Under the pieces are notes generated by a model. The model saw only the letters and a program-made list of their open reading frames with translations, did no database searches and had not been told where the DNA came from. 45,283 nt of DNA from Nocardia kruczakiae NBRC 101016 (GTDB lineage Bacteria; Actinomycetota; Actinomycetes; Mycobacteriales; Mycobacteriaceae): assembly GCF_001612965.1 (NCBI RefSeq), contig NZ_BDBL01000019.1, forward strand, positions 1 to 45,283, given 5' to 3'. Shown here one piece after another: positions 33,001 through 42,921 of this stretch. Positions within the stretch are counted from its first letter, which is position 1, and every line of letters begins with the position of its first letter. A program made the translations under genes and the position numbers.

Positions 33001-33569
33001 AGCCACTGTTCGGCCGTGCCGAAGCGCTCGGTGTCGAACAGTCGCTCGAGCAGCTTCTCCCGATCCTCGTTGTCCGAGCGCAGGAAGCGCGCGAAGTCGC
33101 CCTGCGGGAGCAAGACCACCTGGAAGAACTGATCGGCACTCATTCCCAGCAGCCGGCTCACCTCGTCGCCGATATCGGGGATGCGCGACAGATGTTGTCC
33201 GCGCCCGTCCAGCCATTCCAGCGTCGCCGCAGCCTGTTCGGTCCGCATACCGGTGCCGCGCTTCTTCGGCCGCTCGAACTCCGGCGATCTGGTCAGGCGC
33301 AGCCTGCGGCCGCCGAGCGTCGCCTCCAGCACGACCCGCGGCGCGGTCTGCGCATCGGCGTGGTCGGAATGCAGGCGCTTACTCTCACCGCGCGCCCCCG
33401 GCACCCGGCCGTAGAGGGCGAACGCGATCGCGTCGAGCACCGTCGTCTTCCCCGCGCCGGTATGACCGTGCAGCAGGAACAGACCGTCGGCGCCGAGCTC
33501 GTCGAAATCGACCCGAGCCGTCTCGGCGAACGGGCCGAAAGCCGTGAGCTCCAGCCGATGCAGCCTCAT
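30093..33569 (-). CDS. sbcC: Exonuclease subunit SbcC (Rad50-like ATPase)
   Basis: 1158 residues. Walker A GHTGAGKTT (about 35-43), Q-loop VVLLPQGDFARFL (151-163), two coiled-coil arms, zinc hook CSVC (Cys656 and Cys659), C-terminal signature TLSGGETFMASLSLALGLAD and Walker B LVLDTLFIDEGFGSLD. With SbcD it cleaves hairpins and DNA ends. Odd: residues about 361-510 (32040-32489) are a long acidic/Pro-Gly-rich, apparently disordered segment placed inside the first arm, where neighbouring sequence on both sides is ordinary SbcC. sbcD is 22 bases upstream. Confidence 0.95.
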   Translation of the reverse strand: MRLHRLELTAFGPFAETARVDFDELGADGLFLLHGHTGAGKTTVLDAIAFALYGRVPGARGESKRLHSDHADAQTAPRVVLEATLGGRRLRLTRSPEFERPKKRGTGMRTEQAAATLEWLDGRGQHLSRIPDIGDEVSRLLGMSADQFFQVVLLPQGDFARFLRSDNEDREKLLERLFDTERFGTAEQWLAQRRRESGAQLDIHRQSVDRLIAQVAITAGLGATEAVGPLEAVEWSQQLLTQARAEAERSAAELARCQQHSALRQSAAEEHRRVQERRERAAIARRHLDDYTAGASHRDRVQADLDRARRVEPVAAALADARTAAMTLRRRTDEARDLAERLAARLLEPESAELPGTTWAASDLAVAELVDTELAEELSAIPEIGRTDAGEAHAGESAGDRRRVTPVTVATDPGDAETTDDATLFALSGPPPEEHDAVDEAVELELFSIDLVRPAPAPEPRGDRTRSGAGAQSEDGGPRSAGDGPHSVDDNPRRADDTAHTTTPRGLDAAVQRWSAHIGSLEEVRADAENAVRLTTELAGLRTEYAAASRELEQLAQRREQLPQAIRSAEVALREAADARAALPGLERECERTRAAAEAAVELVGARKELSTATEAFERARAAHADARERTLDIRERRLAGMAAELAGALVEGQPCSVCGSGDHPAPARPTAVTVAKSDEDAAVQAERDAEQLRDRALTRRTELERRIELLVERGGDGDHTELAAAVNAATEQFRSAQQQASAAADRTAEVERLRTAETELHTRLRELESRGSAVQERILSADRRLAELTERVRVAAGADGTVERRRARLEALIADATDLLTARTDASAAGDQFADLARRVEHTARAADLQVAAEPQPERSASDAPDHAVLAAYAQVVAAATRTPQQQTEMEAELVAADRRRAHAEAVLAEPEVRAAADAEAVNLTEVEAVVAEARRALDAAVAAHAESTRRVAQLEELGSQLWAAADRIAPLQQAHTELEGLADVVAGRGANNRRMSLRSYVLAARLEEVALAGSARLRRMSGGRYEFVHSDAAGPRGRRGGLGLDIRDDYTGAVRPAKTLSGGETFMASLSLALGLADVVAAESGGLVLDTLFIDEGFGSLDADTLDAVMGVLDELRSGGRVVGVVSHVDEMRQRIPSRLHVIREPTGSRLRTIVA

Positions 33570-33591
33570 GCGCGACCCGCCCGGGCGTCGG

Positions 33592-34764
33592 TCATGCCGA
33601 CAACTCCGCCGCGGCTGCCACCACTTCGGCGGCGGGTTCGCGCCGGGCCGCGGACAGCGCCTGCTCGATCAGCGCCATCTCCCCCGCCGTCGGTTCACCC
33701 CGCACATCGCTGAGGAAGCTGTGCGCGATCTCGCTGTCGCGGCGTCCGTGTACCCGTTCGCGGTAGCGCAGCTGCGCGTTGCCCTCCGGGCGAGACCATT
33801 CCACGTGCACGGCGTGCGGGAACCGCTCCCGCAGCCGGCGCAGCGCATCGACGGGACGGGCGTGATCGGTGAGCACCGCGGAGACGTAATCGTCCTCGGC
33901 GTCGGCATATTCGGGCGCGGCCAGCAGCTCGTCCAGCACGCCGGTCAGCTGACGCAGCCCCCGTACCACCGGCAGATCGTGGCGCCGCACCGATGCCAGC
34001 CCGCCGGCGTCCAGATCCACGATCCACACCGCCTTGCGATGTGACCGCTCCGCGAACGAATACGGCAGCGGCGAGCCGGAATATCGCACCGACTCCGATA
34101 ACGTCTGGGGCGAATGCAGATGGCCCAGCGCGACGTAATCGATGCCCTCGAAGGCGCTCAGCGCAACGGTCTCCACCCCGCCCACCGCGATCGAACGCTC
34201 CGAACCGGTCGCCTCGGCACCGACCACGAACGCGTGTGCCAGCACCACGGTGCGCGGATCACCACGGCGTTGCCGGTCCGCGCGGATACGGGCCAGCGCG
34301 GCATCCAGGATCTCGGCGTGCGAACGCGCCTGCGGCACATCCAGTTCCGCGCGGGTGATTTCGGGCTCCAGGTACGGGATGCCGTAGCAGGCGACGGGTC
34401 CGTGCTCGTCGGTGAGCACGACCGGCCGGTCCACCTCCGCCACCGACGTCCGCAGATGCAGCCCGCCCGCGGCGGCGAAGCTGCCGAGAGCGCCCAGCCG
34501 GGTGGGTGAATCGTGATTACCCGAGGTCGCGACGATCGTCGCCCCCGCGGCGCGGATCGCCTCGAAACCCTTGTTGCACACCGCTATCGCGTCCGCGCTC
34601 GGAATCGACCGGTCGTAGACGTCACCCGGTACCACGACCACGTCGACCTGCTCCGCGGCCACGAGTTCCGCCACCGCCTCCAGCGCACGCGCCTGATCGG
34701 CCAGCAGGTCGACACCGTGAAAGGTGCGCCCGATGTGCCAGTCCGAGGTATGCAGCATCCGCAT
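33592..34764 (-). CDS. sbcD: Exonuclease subunit SbcD (Mre11-like nuclease)
   Basis: 390 residues. Metallophosphoesterase motifs in order: DWHIGR (about 8-13), PGDVYDRSIPSADA, SGNHDSP, AHAFV and ALGHLHSPQ, ligating two Mn ions. It is the nuclease partner of SbcC, with the gene 22 bases downstream. ATG at 34764 starts the conserved RMLHTSDWH sequence. It is divergent from rmuC. Confidence 0.95.
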   Translation of the reverse strand: MRMLHTSDWHIGRTFHGVDLLADQARALEAVAELVAAEQVDVVVVPGDVYDRSIPSADAIAVCNKGFEAIRAAGATIVATSGNHDSPTRLGALGSFAAAGGLHLRTSVAEVDRPVVLTDEHGPVACYGIPYLEPEITRAELDVPQARSHAEILDAALARIRADRQRRGDPRTVVLAHAFVVGAEATGSERSIAVGGVETVALSAFEGIDYVALGHLHSPQTLSESVRYSGSPLPYSFAERSHRKAVWIVDLDAGGLASVRRHDLPVVRGLRQLTGVLDELLAAPEYADAEDDYVSAVLTDHARPVDALRRLRERFPHAVHVEWSRPEGNAQLRYRERVHGRRDSEIAHSFLSDVRGEPTAGEMALIEQALSAARREPAAEVVAAAAELSA

Positions 34765-34884
34765 GTGGGAAGAGGCTAAGCCATCTCACCGACAAGGTTG
34801 AATCGCTTCGGCGTGTCGACGGGTGATGCTGGAGAATTGCCGGGATCCGCGAACTTGTCGGTGGGATGGGGCACTATCTGGGCC

Positions 34885-36021
34885 ATGACCGCATCGATGC
34901 TGTTCGCGTTGTTGTTGGTGTTCTGCGCGGGGGCCGGCCTCGGTTGGCTGGGGCATGCCGCCCGGGCGGGGCAGCGAGCGGCCACGGCCGAAGCTCGGCT
35001 CGCGGCGCTGCGGGACAACGAACAGCTGCTGCGGCAATCGCTCGGCGCCGCGAGTGCGGATGCGGCACGGCACAATTCGCAGGCCATCGGCTCCCTGGTC
35101 GAACCGCTGCGCGAGGCCCTGGGCAGTTTGAACCAGCACATCCAACAGGTCGAGCACCACCGCATCAACGCCTACTCCGGGCTGCGCGAACAGGTCGCGG
35201 GGATGCAGCGGATCTCCCAGCAGTTGTCCACCCAGACCGGCGAGCTGGTGTCGGCATTGCGCGCGCCGCAGGTGCGCGGCCGCTGGGGTGAGATCCAGCT
35301 CGAGCGGGTCGTCGAACTGGCGGGGATGGCCAAACACTGCGACTTCGACACGCAGGTCACCGCGAGCGGCCGCGACGGCCTGATCCGCCCCGATCTGGTG
35401 GTGCGGCTGGCCGGTGACCGCCAACTGGTGGTCGACGCCAAGGTGCCGCTGGCGGCCTATCTGGATGCCACCGGGGAGACGGATCCGCGCCGGCGCACCG
35501 ACCATCTGGCCCGGCACGCCAAACACCTGCGCGCGCATGTCGACCAGCTGGCCGGCAAGGCGTACTGGGAGGCATTCGATCCCTGCCCGGAATTCGTGAT
35601 CCTGTTCATCCCGGGCGATCCGTTCCTCGACGCCGCACTGACCGCCGATTCCGGCCTCCTCGAATACGCATTCGGCCGCAACGTGATTCTCGCTACACCG
35701 ACCACCTTGATCGCATTACTGCGCACCGTCGCGTTCGGCTGGCGGCAGGAGGCGCTTTCGCGAGACATGGCAACTGTTCAGCAACTGGGGAGGGAGCTCT
35801 ACACCCGGTTGTCCACCACGGGCAGCCATCTCGACAAGCTCGGCACCCAACTCGGTAAGGCCGTCGACGCTTTCAACCACACCGTGGCCTCGATCGAGTC
35901 GCGCGTGATGGTCACCGCGCGCCGGCTGCACGATCTCGACATCGGCGATCGCGCCGTACCGGCAATTGCTCCCGTCCAGTCGTGGCCGCGCGCGGTAGGC
36001 TTCTCGGACACCAACGAGTAA
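34885..36021 (+). CDS. rmuC: DNA recombination protein RmuC
   Basis: 378 residues. N-terminal membrane helix MLFALLLVFCAGAGLGWLG, coiled coil to about residue 130, then the nuclease-like core: RGRWGEIQLERVVELAGM, RPDLVVRLAGDRQLVVDAKV and PCPEFVILFIPGDPFLDAAL. The D-A-K motif is part of a PD-(D/E)xK fold. RmuC limits recombination at inverted repeats. ATG 34885 is preferred because the membrane helix begins there; upstream codons read through non-conserved sequence. It is divergent from sbcD, so three DNA-structure genes cluster here. Confidence 0.95.
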   Translation: MTASMLFALLLVFCAGAGLGWLGHAARAGQRAATAEARLAALRDNEQLLRQSLGAASADAARHNSQAIGSLVEPLREALGSLNQHIQQVEHHRINAYSGLREQVAGMQRISQQLSTQTGELVSALRAPQVRGRWGEIQLERVVELAGMAKHCDFDTQVTASGRDGLIRPDLVVRLAGDRQLVVDAKVPLAAYLDATGETDPRRRTDHLARHAKHLRAHVDQLAGKAYWEAFDPCPEFVILFIPGDPFLDAALTADSGLLEYAFGRNVILATPTTLIALLRTVAFGWRQEALSRDMATVQQLGRELYTRLSTTGSHLDKLGTQLGKAVDAFNHTVASIESRVMVTARRLHDLDIGDRAVPAIAPVQSWPRAVGFSDTNE

Positions 36022-36070
36022 CTCCGGCAGCAGCCCGGCCTCGACACACGTTCCGGCCGCGGCAGATAGT

Positions 36071-36958
36071 GTGCTTTACGTGGCAGCTACCCAACGCGAG
36101 CGATCCGATGTACCCGCCTCGCACCTCTCGATCGTCCCGTCGGTGCCCGGCATCCCCGCCGGCGCCGCGGTGTTGATCGCGGTGGCGTGCACTTTCATCG
36201 GATTTTTCATCGACTCCGGAAACAGCGGCAAGGAGCTGACCCATGTGTTCGCCGCGTTCTACATCATCGGATGTGTGATCGCGGCATGCGTGGTGCGCTA
36301 TCGCGGCCTGTTCACCACCATGGTGACCCCGCCGCTACTGCTGTTCATCGCCGTCCCGCTGGCCTACCAGCAGCTGATCGGGCGCAGCTCGACCTCGGTG
36401 AAGGACATTCTGCTGAACCTGGCGATTCCGCTGGTGAACAGATTCCCGACCATGGCGCTGGCGACGGTCCTGGTGCTGGGCGTCGGCGCCGTGCGGGTAT
36501 GGCTGTACCGCAACGCCGACACCACCGCGCGTCCCACCCGGGAACGCGGCAGCGACAGCTGGAATCCGCGTTCGGCCGCCGGCCGTGCGCGTCGCGCTCG
36601 TAGCGAAGCCGCCGGCGGCGAGACCCTGCGGCGTAGCTCCCGCGGTCAGAAGCGCGGTGCGGAGGCCACCAAATCGGCCAAGGCGCCCAAGCGTGGCGAT
36701 TCGGCCGCTCGCGGGTCCGGGACGGCCAAGCGAGCCGCGGAGCCGGAACCCGCACGGGCGGCGCGCCGCACGGGCGGCAAGGTGGCCGAACGCCCGCCGC
36801 GTGTCGCCGCGGCCGCGTCCTACCCCCGCACCGGTGAACGCACCAGGACCGCGGAACGCACCCGAGTCGCCGAACCGCAGCCCCGCCGCGGCCGGCCGCA
36901 GCCGCCGAGCGATGTGCCCCCGCATCCGCGGCCGAACGTGCGCTACCGCGACCGCTGA
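36071..36958 (+). CDS. DUF6542-domain membrane protein
   Basis: 295 residues. The N-terminal third has four membrane segments (VPGIPAGAAVLIAVACTFIG, HVFAAFYIIGCVIAACVVRY, MVTPPLLLFIAVPLAYQQLI, ALATVLVLGVGAVRVWLY). The C-terminal half is a basic Arg/Ala/Pro-rich, disordered tail. This is the layout of Rv1111c-type proteins, which lie between ispH and ychF in mycobacteria. Function unknown. Start is GTG 36071 or GTG 36080. It is convergent with ispH. Confidence 0.88.
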   Translation: MLYVAATQRERSDVPASHLSIVPSVPGIPAGAAVLIAVACTFIGFFIDSGNSGKELTHVFAAFYIIGCVIAACVVRYRGLFTTMVTPPLLLFIAVPLAYQQLIGRSSTSVKDILLNLAIPLVNRFPTMALATVLVLGVGAVRVWLYRNADTTARPTRERGSDSWNPRSAAGRARRARSEAAGGETLRRSSRGQKRGAEATKSAKAPKRGDSAARGSGTAKRAAEPEPARAARRTGGKVAERPPRVAAAASYPRTGERTRTAERTRVAEPQPRRGRPQPPSDVPPHPRPNVRYRDR

Positions 36959-37067
36959 GCCGAACGTCGCGGGCGCCGAACCGGTTACGGCTCCAGCGGT
37001 CATCCCCGAAATCCCCACGCCCACTCATCGTCTCGCCGCGGCGAGCCGTTACCGTTGCGCCCCAAGC

Positions 37068-37089
37068 GTTTCCGCGACCGCGCGGAAAC
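37068..37089. terminator. Bidirectional hairpin between DUF6542 gene and ispH
   Basis: Perfect 9-base stem GTTTCCGCG / CGCGGAAAC with an ACCG loop, 22 bases beyond the ispH stop and 110 beyond the DUF6542 stop. Confidence 0.7.
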
Positions 37090-37111
37090 CTGGAGATGCA
37101 GCGACGGAGAA

Positions 37112-38125
37112 TCAGCGGCGACCGGTGGTGCGCAGTTCGCGCGGGAGGGCGAAGACCAGGGTCTCGTTCGCGGTGGTGACGGGCTGGACCTCGCCGTAGC
37201 CGTGTTCGGCGAGGAGGTCGAGCACGCCGCGCACCAGGATCTCGGGAACCGAGGCGCCGGAGGTGACACCGACGGTGGTGACGCCCTCGAACCAGGCCGG
37301 GTCGACCTCGCGGGCGAAATCGACCAGATAGGAGGCGCGGGCGCCCGCGTTCAGGGCGACCTCCACCAGCCGCCTGGAGTTGGAGGAGTTGCGGGAGCCG
37401 ACGACGATCACCAGATCGCATTCGGGCGCCATCGCCTTCACCGCGACCTGACGGTTCTGGGTGGCGTAGCAGATGTCGTCGCTGGGCGGGTCCTGCAGAT
37501 TCGGGAAGCGCGTGCGCAGCCGCTGCACCGTCTCCATCGTCTCGTCCACCGAGAGCGTGGTCTGCGACAGCCAGATCACCTTGTTCTCGTCGCGCACCTC
37601 GACGCCGTCGACCGCGTCGGGGCCGTCGACCAGCTGAACGTGGTCGGGCGCCTCACCGGCGGTGCCCTCGACCTCCTCGTGGCCCTCGTGGCCGATGAGC
37701 AGGATGTCGAAGTCGTCGCGGGCGAAGCGCTTGGCCTCCTGGTGCACCTTCGTCACCAGCGGGCAGGTCGCGTCGATGGTGTGCAGATTTCGGGCGGCCG
37801 CGGATTCGTGCACCGCCGGCGACACGCCGTGCGCGGAGAAGACCACCACCGCGCCCTCGGGCACCTCGTCGGTTTCGTCGACGAAGACCACGCCGCGCTC
37901 GCGCAGGGTCTCGACCACGTGGCGGTTGTGCACGATCTCCTTGCGCACGTAGATCGGCGCACCGTGCTTCTCGAGGGTGCGCTCCACGGTTTCCACCGCC
38001 CGGTCCACACCCGCGCAGTAGCCGCGTGGTTCGGCGAGCAGCACCCGCTTGCCCGCGCCGGCACCGGCCGCATCGGCCGACCGGGCGATTCCGACATTCA
38101 GGGGGATAGCCGAGGACATGTTCAC
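37112..38125 (-). CDS. ispH: 4-hydroxy-3-methylbut-2-enyl diphosphate reductase
   Basis: 337 residues. Last step of the MEP isoprenoid pathway: reduces HMBPP to IPP and DMAPP using a 4Fe-4S cluster. The three cluster cysteines are present: Cys37 ([11 protein letters not shown]), Cys121 ([11 protein letters not shown]) and Cys219 ([10 protein letters not shown]). Substrate-binding [18 protein letters not shown] and GSRNSSNS are also intact. Starts are GTG 38125 or ATG 38119. It is divergent from the lipid-droplet-protein gene. Confidence 0.97.
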   Translation of the reverse strand: MNMSSAIPLNVGIARSADAAGAGAGKRVLLAEPRGYCAGVDRAVETVERTLEKHGAPIYVRKEIVHNRHVVETLRERGVVFVDETDEVPEGAVVVFSAHGVSPAVHESAAARNLHTIDATCPLVTKVHQEAKRFARDDFDILLIGHEGHEEVEGTAGEAPDHVQLVDGPDAVDGVEVRDENKVIWLSQTTLSVDETMETVQRLRTRFPNLQDPPSDDICYATQNRQVAVKAMAPECDLVIVVGSRNSSNSRRLVEVALNAGARASYLVDFAREVDPAWFEGVTTVGVTSGASVPEILVRGVLDLLAEHGYGEVQPVTTANETLVFALPRELRTTGRR

Positions 38126-38258
38126 AGCTTACGTGCGCCGGCCGACGGGGAAAGTCCCGCCCGCGAACCGCGGGTACGGCGGTGTGGCGGGACGCGCGAC
38201 AATGGAACACGTGAACTCTGTTCTTTGCATCACCGGCCGTTTCGGGCAGGCTAGGGAC

Positions 38259-39062
38259 ATGTTCCGACCTCCCTACCTGGCCCGGGTCGCCGCTGGGGCC
38301 GCCGTCTACGCCCTCGAGGAAACTCGCCGGTTACCCACTGTGGCAATCCATCTGCCGATCACCGCGATCAGCCAGTTGCTGCAGACCTCGATGCATCTGC
38401 AGCAGTTCGTGACCAGCCTCGCCCTCAAGGGTGACGAGGTCTTCGACCGGCTGGCCAATCGCCCGGTGGAGCAGCCGGAATGGGCCACCTTCGACGAGGA
38501 CCTCGACGACGAGCAACCGTTCGGCAGCGGCGATTTCGGCGCGCGGGGCGACCGCGATCTCGCCGCCCGGCTCAGCCGCTTCGATCTGTTCGCCGAATCC
38601 GACCCGGCCGCGGGCGTCCCCGAACCTACGGCGTCGGTCACTCCCTCGGCGACGAACGGCTATGCCGCATCTCACACTGCGAAATCGGACACTACGGAAG
38701 CGGCCACCGCCGAAACGGACACGGCGGAGACCACCGCCGCCGATGCCGCCACGGGGACGAACTCCATCGAAACGACCGGCGAGGATACGGACAACCCCGG
38801 CACGGGCAACCCTGGCACGGATAACCCCGGCACGGGCGACCCCGGCACCGCGGCGCCGGCGGAACCGCGGGGAGTGGTCGAGCCCGAGGTCGCCGCCCGG
38901 TACGACTACGCGAATATGACGCTGGCTCAGCTACGGGCCCGGCTGCGCATGCTCAGCGCCGAGGAGTTGGCCGAACTGCTGGCCTACGAGCAGCAGACCC
39001 TGGACCGGGCGCCGTTCGTGACCATGCTGACGAACCGGATCGCCACCGTGCAGGCCAAGTGA
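38259..39062 (+). CDS. Lipid droplet-associated protein (Rv1109c-like)
   Basis: 267 residues from ATG 38259. The amphipathic N-terminal part ([60 protein letters not shown]) and the conserved C-terminus ([48 protein letters not shown]) match the Rv1109c family of mycobacterial/rhodococcal lipid-droplet proteins. The middle (about residues 130-225) is Thr/Ala/Asp-rich with [14 protein letters not shown] repeats and is probably disordered. xseA overlaps its stop by 4 bases. Confidence 0.88.
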   Translation: MFRPPYLARVAAGAAVYALEETRRLPTVAIHLPITAISQLLQTSMHLQQFVTSLALKGDEVFDRLANRPVEQPEWATFDEDLDDEQPFGSGDFGARGDRDLAARLSRFDLFAESDPAAGVPEPTASVTPSATNGYAASHTAKSDTTEAATAETDTAETTAADAATGTNSIETTGEDTDNPGTGNPGTDNPGTGDPGTAAPAEPRGVVEPEVAARYDYANMTLAQLRARLRMLSAEELAELLAYEQQTLDRAPFVTMLTNRIATVQAK

Positions 39063-40426
39063 CCGACTCACACGCCGACGCGCCGGCCGCCGGGGCACGA
39101 GCCTCCGGGGAGCCGGCGCGTTCTGCTGCCCGCCCCGCCAACTCGGCCGAACAGCCGTGGCCGGTGCGCACCATCGCGATGAAGGTCGCGCAGTGGATCG
39201 ACCGGCTCGGCAGCGTCTGGGTGGAGGGCCAGATCACCCAGATCAATCTGCGCCCCGGCACCCGCACCGCGTTCCTCGTGCTGCGCGATACCGCCGCCGA
39301 CATGTCGCTGTCGATCACCTGCGATCCGCAACTGCTGCGCGCCTCGGCCGTCCCGCTGCAGGAGGGCAGCCGGGTGGTGGTCTACGGCAAACTGTCGTAC
39401 TTCACCGGCCGGGGCACGATCTCGTTGCGCGTCACCGAGATTCGCCCCGTCGGCATCGGCGAGCTGCTGGCCCGCATCGAACGCCTGAAGGCGCTGCTGG
39501 CCGCGGAGGGATTGTTCGATCCGCGGCTGAAACGGCCGATGCCGTTCCTGCCCAAGGTGATCGGCCTGATCACGGGTCGCGCCAGCGCCGCCGAACACGA
39601 TGTGGTGACCGTGGCCCAGCAGCGGTGGCCCGCGGTGCGTTTCGAGATCCGCAATACCGCCGTGCAGGGCCCGACCGCGGTGCCGCAGATCCTCGACGCG
39701 CTGGCCGAGTTGAACGATCACCCGGAGGTCGAGGTGATCGTGCTGGCACGCGGCGGTGGCAGTGTCGAGGACCTGCTGCCGTTCTCCGACGAAACCCTCT
39801 GCCGCGCCATCGTTTCCGCGACCACCCCGATCGTCAGCGCGATCGGGCACGAGCCGGACAATCCGCTCTCGGACTACGTCGCGGACCTGCGCGCGGCCAC
39901 CCCCACCGATGCGGCCAAACGCCTGGTTCCCGACGCCGCCGCCGAACTCGCGGGCGTCCGCGAACTGCGCGCCCGTTCGGCCGCGGCATTGCGCGGCTGG
40001 GTCGATCGCGAGGCGCGCGCCCTGCAGCAGCTGCGCTCGCGCCCGGTACTGGCCGATCCGCTGCGGATTCTGGACCAGCGCCACGACGAGATCGAGCGGC
40101 TGCGCACCGCGGCCCATCGCGCCGTCGACCACTGCCTCACCAGCCAGGCCACCACCGCGCGCCATCTGCGCGACAAGCTCACCGCGGTGGGTCCGGCCGC
40201 CACCCTGGCACGCGGATACGCTGTCGTGCAACGGGTTACCGGTACGGAGCGCCACGTCGTCCGCACCGTCGCCGACTCCCCGCCGGGCACGCAATTGCGT
40301 ATCCGGGTCGCCGACGGTGCGATCAGCGCCGCGGCCCTGGGCAGTCAGGCCCTCGCGAATCCCATACCGGCCCAGCGGGTTACGGACCGGCCGGCACCGG
40401 CATCCGAACAGGAGGAGTCGTCATGA
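39059..40426 (+). CDS. xseA: Exodeoxyribonuclease VII large subunit
   Basis: 455 residues. N-terminal OB fold ([40 protein letters not shown]) and catalytic domain with [39 protein letters not shown] and [21 protein letters not shown] coiled-coil C-terminal part binds XseB. GTG 39059 overlaps the preceding stop (GTGA); the first 35 residues are variable. The small subunit follows with ATGA overlap. Confidence 0.96.
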   Translation: MTDSHADAPAAGARASGEPARSAARPANSAEQPWPVRTIAMKVAQWIDRLGSVWVEGQITQINLRPGTRTAFLVLRDTAADMSLSITCDPQLLRASAVPLQEGSRVVVYGKLSYFTGRGTISLRVTEIRPVGIGELLARIERLKALLAAEGLFDPRLKRPMPFLPKVIGLITGRASAAEHDVVTVAQQRWPAVRFEIRNTAVQGPTAVPQILDALAELNDHPEVEVIVLARGGGSVEDLLPFSDETLCRAIVSATTPIVSAIGHEPDNPLSDYVADLRAATPTDAAKRLVPDAAAELAGVRELRARSAAALRGWVDREARALQQLRSRPVLADPLRILDQRHDEIERLRTAAHRAVDHCLTSQATTARHLRDKLTAVGPAATLARGYAVVQRVTGTERHVVRTVADSPPGTQLRIRVADGAISAAALGSQALANPIPAQRVTDRPAPASEQEESS

Positions 40427-40650
40427 CCGAGAGCGATGTCACCGAAATCGCGACCTTCGGCTACGAACGCGCCCGCGACGAACTGGTCAACGTCGTGAAG
40501 ATGCTCGAACAGGGCGGAATGGACCTCGACGATTCGCTGGCCCTGTGGGAACGCGGCGAGGCACTGGCCAACCGGTGCGAGGAACATCTCGCCGGAGCCC
40601 GCCGGCGGGTCGAGGACGCCCTGTCCCGGCGCGGCGGAGACCAGGACTGA
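40423..40650 (+). CDS. xseB: Exodeoxyribonuclease VII small subunit
   Basis: 75 residues: [56 protein letters not shown]. This is the full XseB helix-turn-helix pattern. ATG 40423 overlaps the xseA stop and has AGGAGG close upstream, so subunits are translationally coupled. Confidence 0.96.
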   Translation: MTESDVTEIATFGYERARDELVNVVKMLEQGGMDLDDSLALWERGEALANRCEEHLAGARRRVEDALSRRGGDQD

Positions 40651-40652
40651 AC

Positions 40653-40997
40653 ATGGATATCCGTCGCGTCGTCCCGGATCTGCGGGTCGCCGATATGGAA
40701 CGGGCCCGCGCCTTCTATCGGGCGCTGGGCCTCGACGAGGTGATGGATCTCGGCTGGGCCGTCGGGCTGGCCTCGCCGAGCAATCCGACCGCGCAGATCC
40801 TGCTGATCGGCGCCGACGCCGAGGACCCGCAGCCGGCTATCAGCGTCGAGGTCGCCGATGTGGACGCCGCGCACGAGGCGATGGTCGCGGCCGGAGCCGA
40901 CGTGGTCTACGCGCTGCGGGACGAGCCGTGGGGTGTGCGGCGGTTCTTCGTCCGCGATCCGGACGGCACGGTGGTCAACGTCGTGAGCCACCGCTGA
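40653..40997 (+). CDS. VOC family protein (glyoxalase-like)
   Basis: 114 residues. VVPDLRVADMERARAFYRAL, AISVEVADVDAAHEAMVAAG and the C-terminal RRFFVRDPDGTVVNVVSH are the standard single-domain VOC pattern. It starts 2 bases after the xseB stop, so it is in the xseAB operon; whether that has meaning for its function is unknown. It is convergent with the DUF4245 gene. Confidence 0.9.
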   Translation: MDIRRVVPDLRVADMERARAFYRALGLDEVMDLGWAVGLASPSNPTAQILLIGADAEDPQPAISVEVADVDAAHEAMVAAGADVVYALRDEPWGVRRFFVRDPDGTVVNVVSHR

Positions 40998-41042
40998 ACC
41001 CGCGCTCAGGCCTGTAGCCCGGGCTCGAAGTTGTCGCGGCGC

Positions 41043-41669
41043 TCAGCGCTGCAGCGGGGCCGCGGCGTCCACGGCCTGCGCGAGCGTCAGATAGGCCGCC
41101 TCGTCGGCCGCCCCCTTGAGCAGCACGCGGCTCTGCCCGAAGTCCGAGATCCAGGCCGACTCGCTGCCCTGCACGTGGTAGACGGTCCACTTCTGGTCGC
41201 CCACCATCCGGGACCCCGACGGGCTGCGGGTGTCGACGACGTGGGCGGCCAGCGCGCTCTCGCTCGCATTGCTCTGGCTCAGCTGCAGGTAGGTGCCGTT
41301 GGAGGTGATGAAACCGACCGTGCTGACGGTGCCGCCGCCGGATCCGGTGACGGTGTCGCGGCTGCCCGAATTGGCCTTCCAATCCGCCGGCACCGCGGGG
41401 TCGCGAATCGGGAACGGCAGCGCCTTCGCGTCGTCGTGCAAGGCCGACTGGACGTCGAAGTTCGGCACCTGACCGGGCGTGGGTCCGTGCGCGGAGAAGC
41501 TGCACTGGCTGGCCACCGCGGCCAGCACCACGCAGATCAGTACCAGCGGGATCAGCGACCAGATCAGATCCCGGTAGTCGTTGAGGATGCGTGGTTTCTG
41601 CGACACGACCCAAGTATCCACGCGCCGCCGAATCCGCCGAGCCTCGCCCTCGGGCCGGGAGGCCGACAT
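41043..41669 (-). CDS. DUF4245-domain membrane-anchored protein
   Basis: 208 residues. Basic N-terminus, one membrane helix LIWSLIPLVLICVVLAAVA (about residues 36-54), then an extracytoplasmic domain (VPADWKANSGSRDTVTG, QKWTVYHVQGSESAWISDFG, SRVLLKGAADEAAYLTLAQA). This matches DUF4245 proteins such as Rv1100, which lies next to glpX in M. tuberculosis, as here. Function unknown. It is divergent from glpX. ATG 41669 is the most plausible start; GTG 41606 is possible. Confidence 0.9.
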   Translation of the reverse strand: MSASRPEGEARRIRRRVDTWVVSQKPRILNDYRDLIWSLIPLVLICVVLAAVASQCSFSAHGPTPGQVPNFDVQSALHDDAKALPFPIRDPAVPADWKANSGSRDTVTGSGGGTVSTVGFITSNGTYLQLSQSNASESALAAHVVDTRSPSGSRMVGDQKWTVYHVQGSESAWISDFGQSRVLLKGAADEAAYLTLAQAVDAAAPLQR

Positions 41670-41790
41670 CACAGCCGTCCCCACCGGCGCGGACGCTCTT
41701 CCCGCGAAGTGGAACAGCAGTACCTGAATGGCGGATCCGACCGTTCTGCGACAATTCACGCAGCAATACACAACTCGAGGAGGCACCGTC

Positions 41791-42837
41791 ATGACGGCAC
41801 CCACACCCGCAACCAGTCGCCGGCGCGAGGCCCCGGACCGCAACCTCGCACTGGAGTTGGTCCGGGTGACCGAGGCCGGTGCGATGGCCGCGGGCCGCTG
41901 GGTCGGCCGCGGTGACAAGGAGGGCGGCGACGGGGCGGCCGTCGACGCCATGCGGCAACTGGTGGCCACCGTCTCCATGCGCGGCACCGTCGTGATCGGC
42001 GAGGGCGAGAAGGACGAAGCCCCGATGCTCTACAACGGCGAGGCCGTGGGCGACGGGACCGGTCCCGAGGTCGACTTCGCCGTCGACCCGATCGACGGCA
42101 CCACGCTGATGTCGAAGGGCTCTCCCGGCGCCATCTCGGTGCTGGCGGTCGCCGAACGCGGCGCCATGTTCGATCCGTCGGCGGTGTTCTACATGGAGAA
42201 GATCGCGGTCGGCCCGGAGGCGGCCGATGTGATCGACCTGTCCGCCCCCATCGCGGAAAACCTGCGCCGGGTCGCCAAGGCCAAGAATTCGCTGGTCTCC
42301 GACCTCACCGTCTGCGTGCTGGACCGGCCCCGCCACGCCCGCCACATCCAGGAGGTTCGCGACGCGGGTGCGCGCATCCGCCTGATCTCCGACGGCGACG
42401 TCGCCGGCGCCATCGCCTGCGCCCGCCCCGAATCGGGCACCGACATGCTGGTCGGCATCGGCGGCACCCCCGAGGGCATCATCGCCGCGGCCGCGCTGCG
42501 CTGTATGGGCGGCGCGCTGCAGGGCAGGCTGGCCCCCACCGACGACGCCGAGAAGCAGAAGGCGCTCGACGCCGGTCACGACCTCGACCGCATCCTGACC
42601 ACCGAGGACCTGGTCTCCGGTGAGAACGTCTTCTTCTCCGCCACCGGCGTCACCGACGGCGACCTGCTACGCGGCGTGCGCTACTACAGCGGCGGCGCCT
42701 CGACCCAGTCGATCGTGATGCGCTCCAAGTCCGGCACCGTGCGCATCATCGACGCCTACCACCGCCTCACCAAGCTGCACGAATACGCCTCGGTCGACTT
42801 CGTCGGCGACGAGGACGCGATTCCGCCGCTGCCGTAA
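41791..42837 (+). CDS. glpX: Class II fructose-1,6-bisphosphatase
   Basis: 348 residues. Gluconeogenic enzyme hydrolysing fructose-1,6-bisphosphate. Motifs: [35 protein letters not shown] (Li-sensitive phosphatase metal site), [12 protein letters not shown] and [23 protein letters not shown] 41791 has GGAGG upstream. In mycobacteria GlpX is the essential FBPase; the same is likely here. Confidence 0.97.
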   Translation: MTAPTPATSRRREAPDRNLALELVRVTEAGAMAAGRWVGRGDKEGGDGAAVDAMRQLVATVSMRGTVVIGEGEKDEAPMLYNGEAVGDGTGPEVDFAVDPIDGTTLMSKGSPGAISVLAVAERGAMFDPSAVFYMEKIAVGPEAADVIDLSAPIAENLRRVAKAKNSLVSDLTVCVLDRPRHARHIQEVRDAGARIRLISDGDVAGAIACARPESGTDMLVGIGGTPEGIIAAAALRCMGGALQGRLAPTDDAEKQKALDAGHDLDRILTTEDLVSGENVFFSATGVTDGDLLRGVRYYSGGASTQSIVMRSKSGTVRIIDAYHRLTKLHEYASVDFVGDEDAIPPLP

Positions 42838-42921
42838 TTTCTGCCTTCGCTTCGCTGCGGCGGGGTTTCGGCCGCCTCGAGGGGCTCCGGGGAGGGATCG
42901 CGCGGCGGTGGGGCATGTGGC

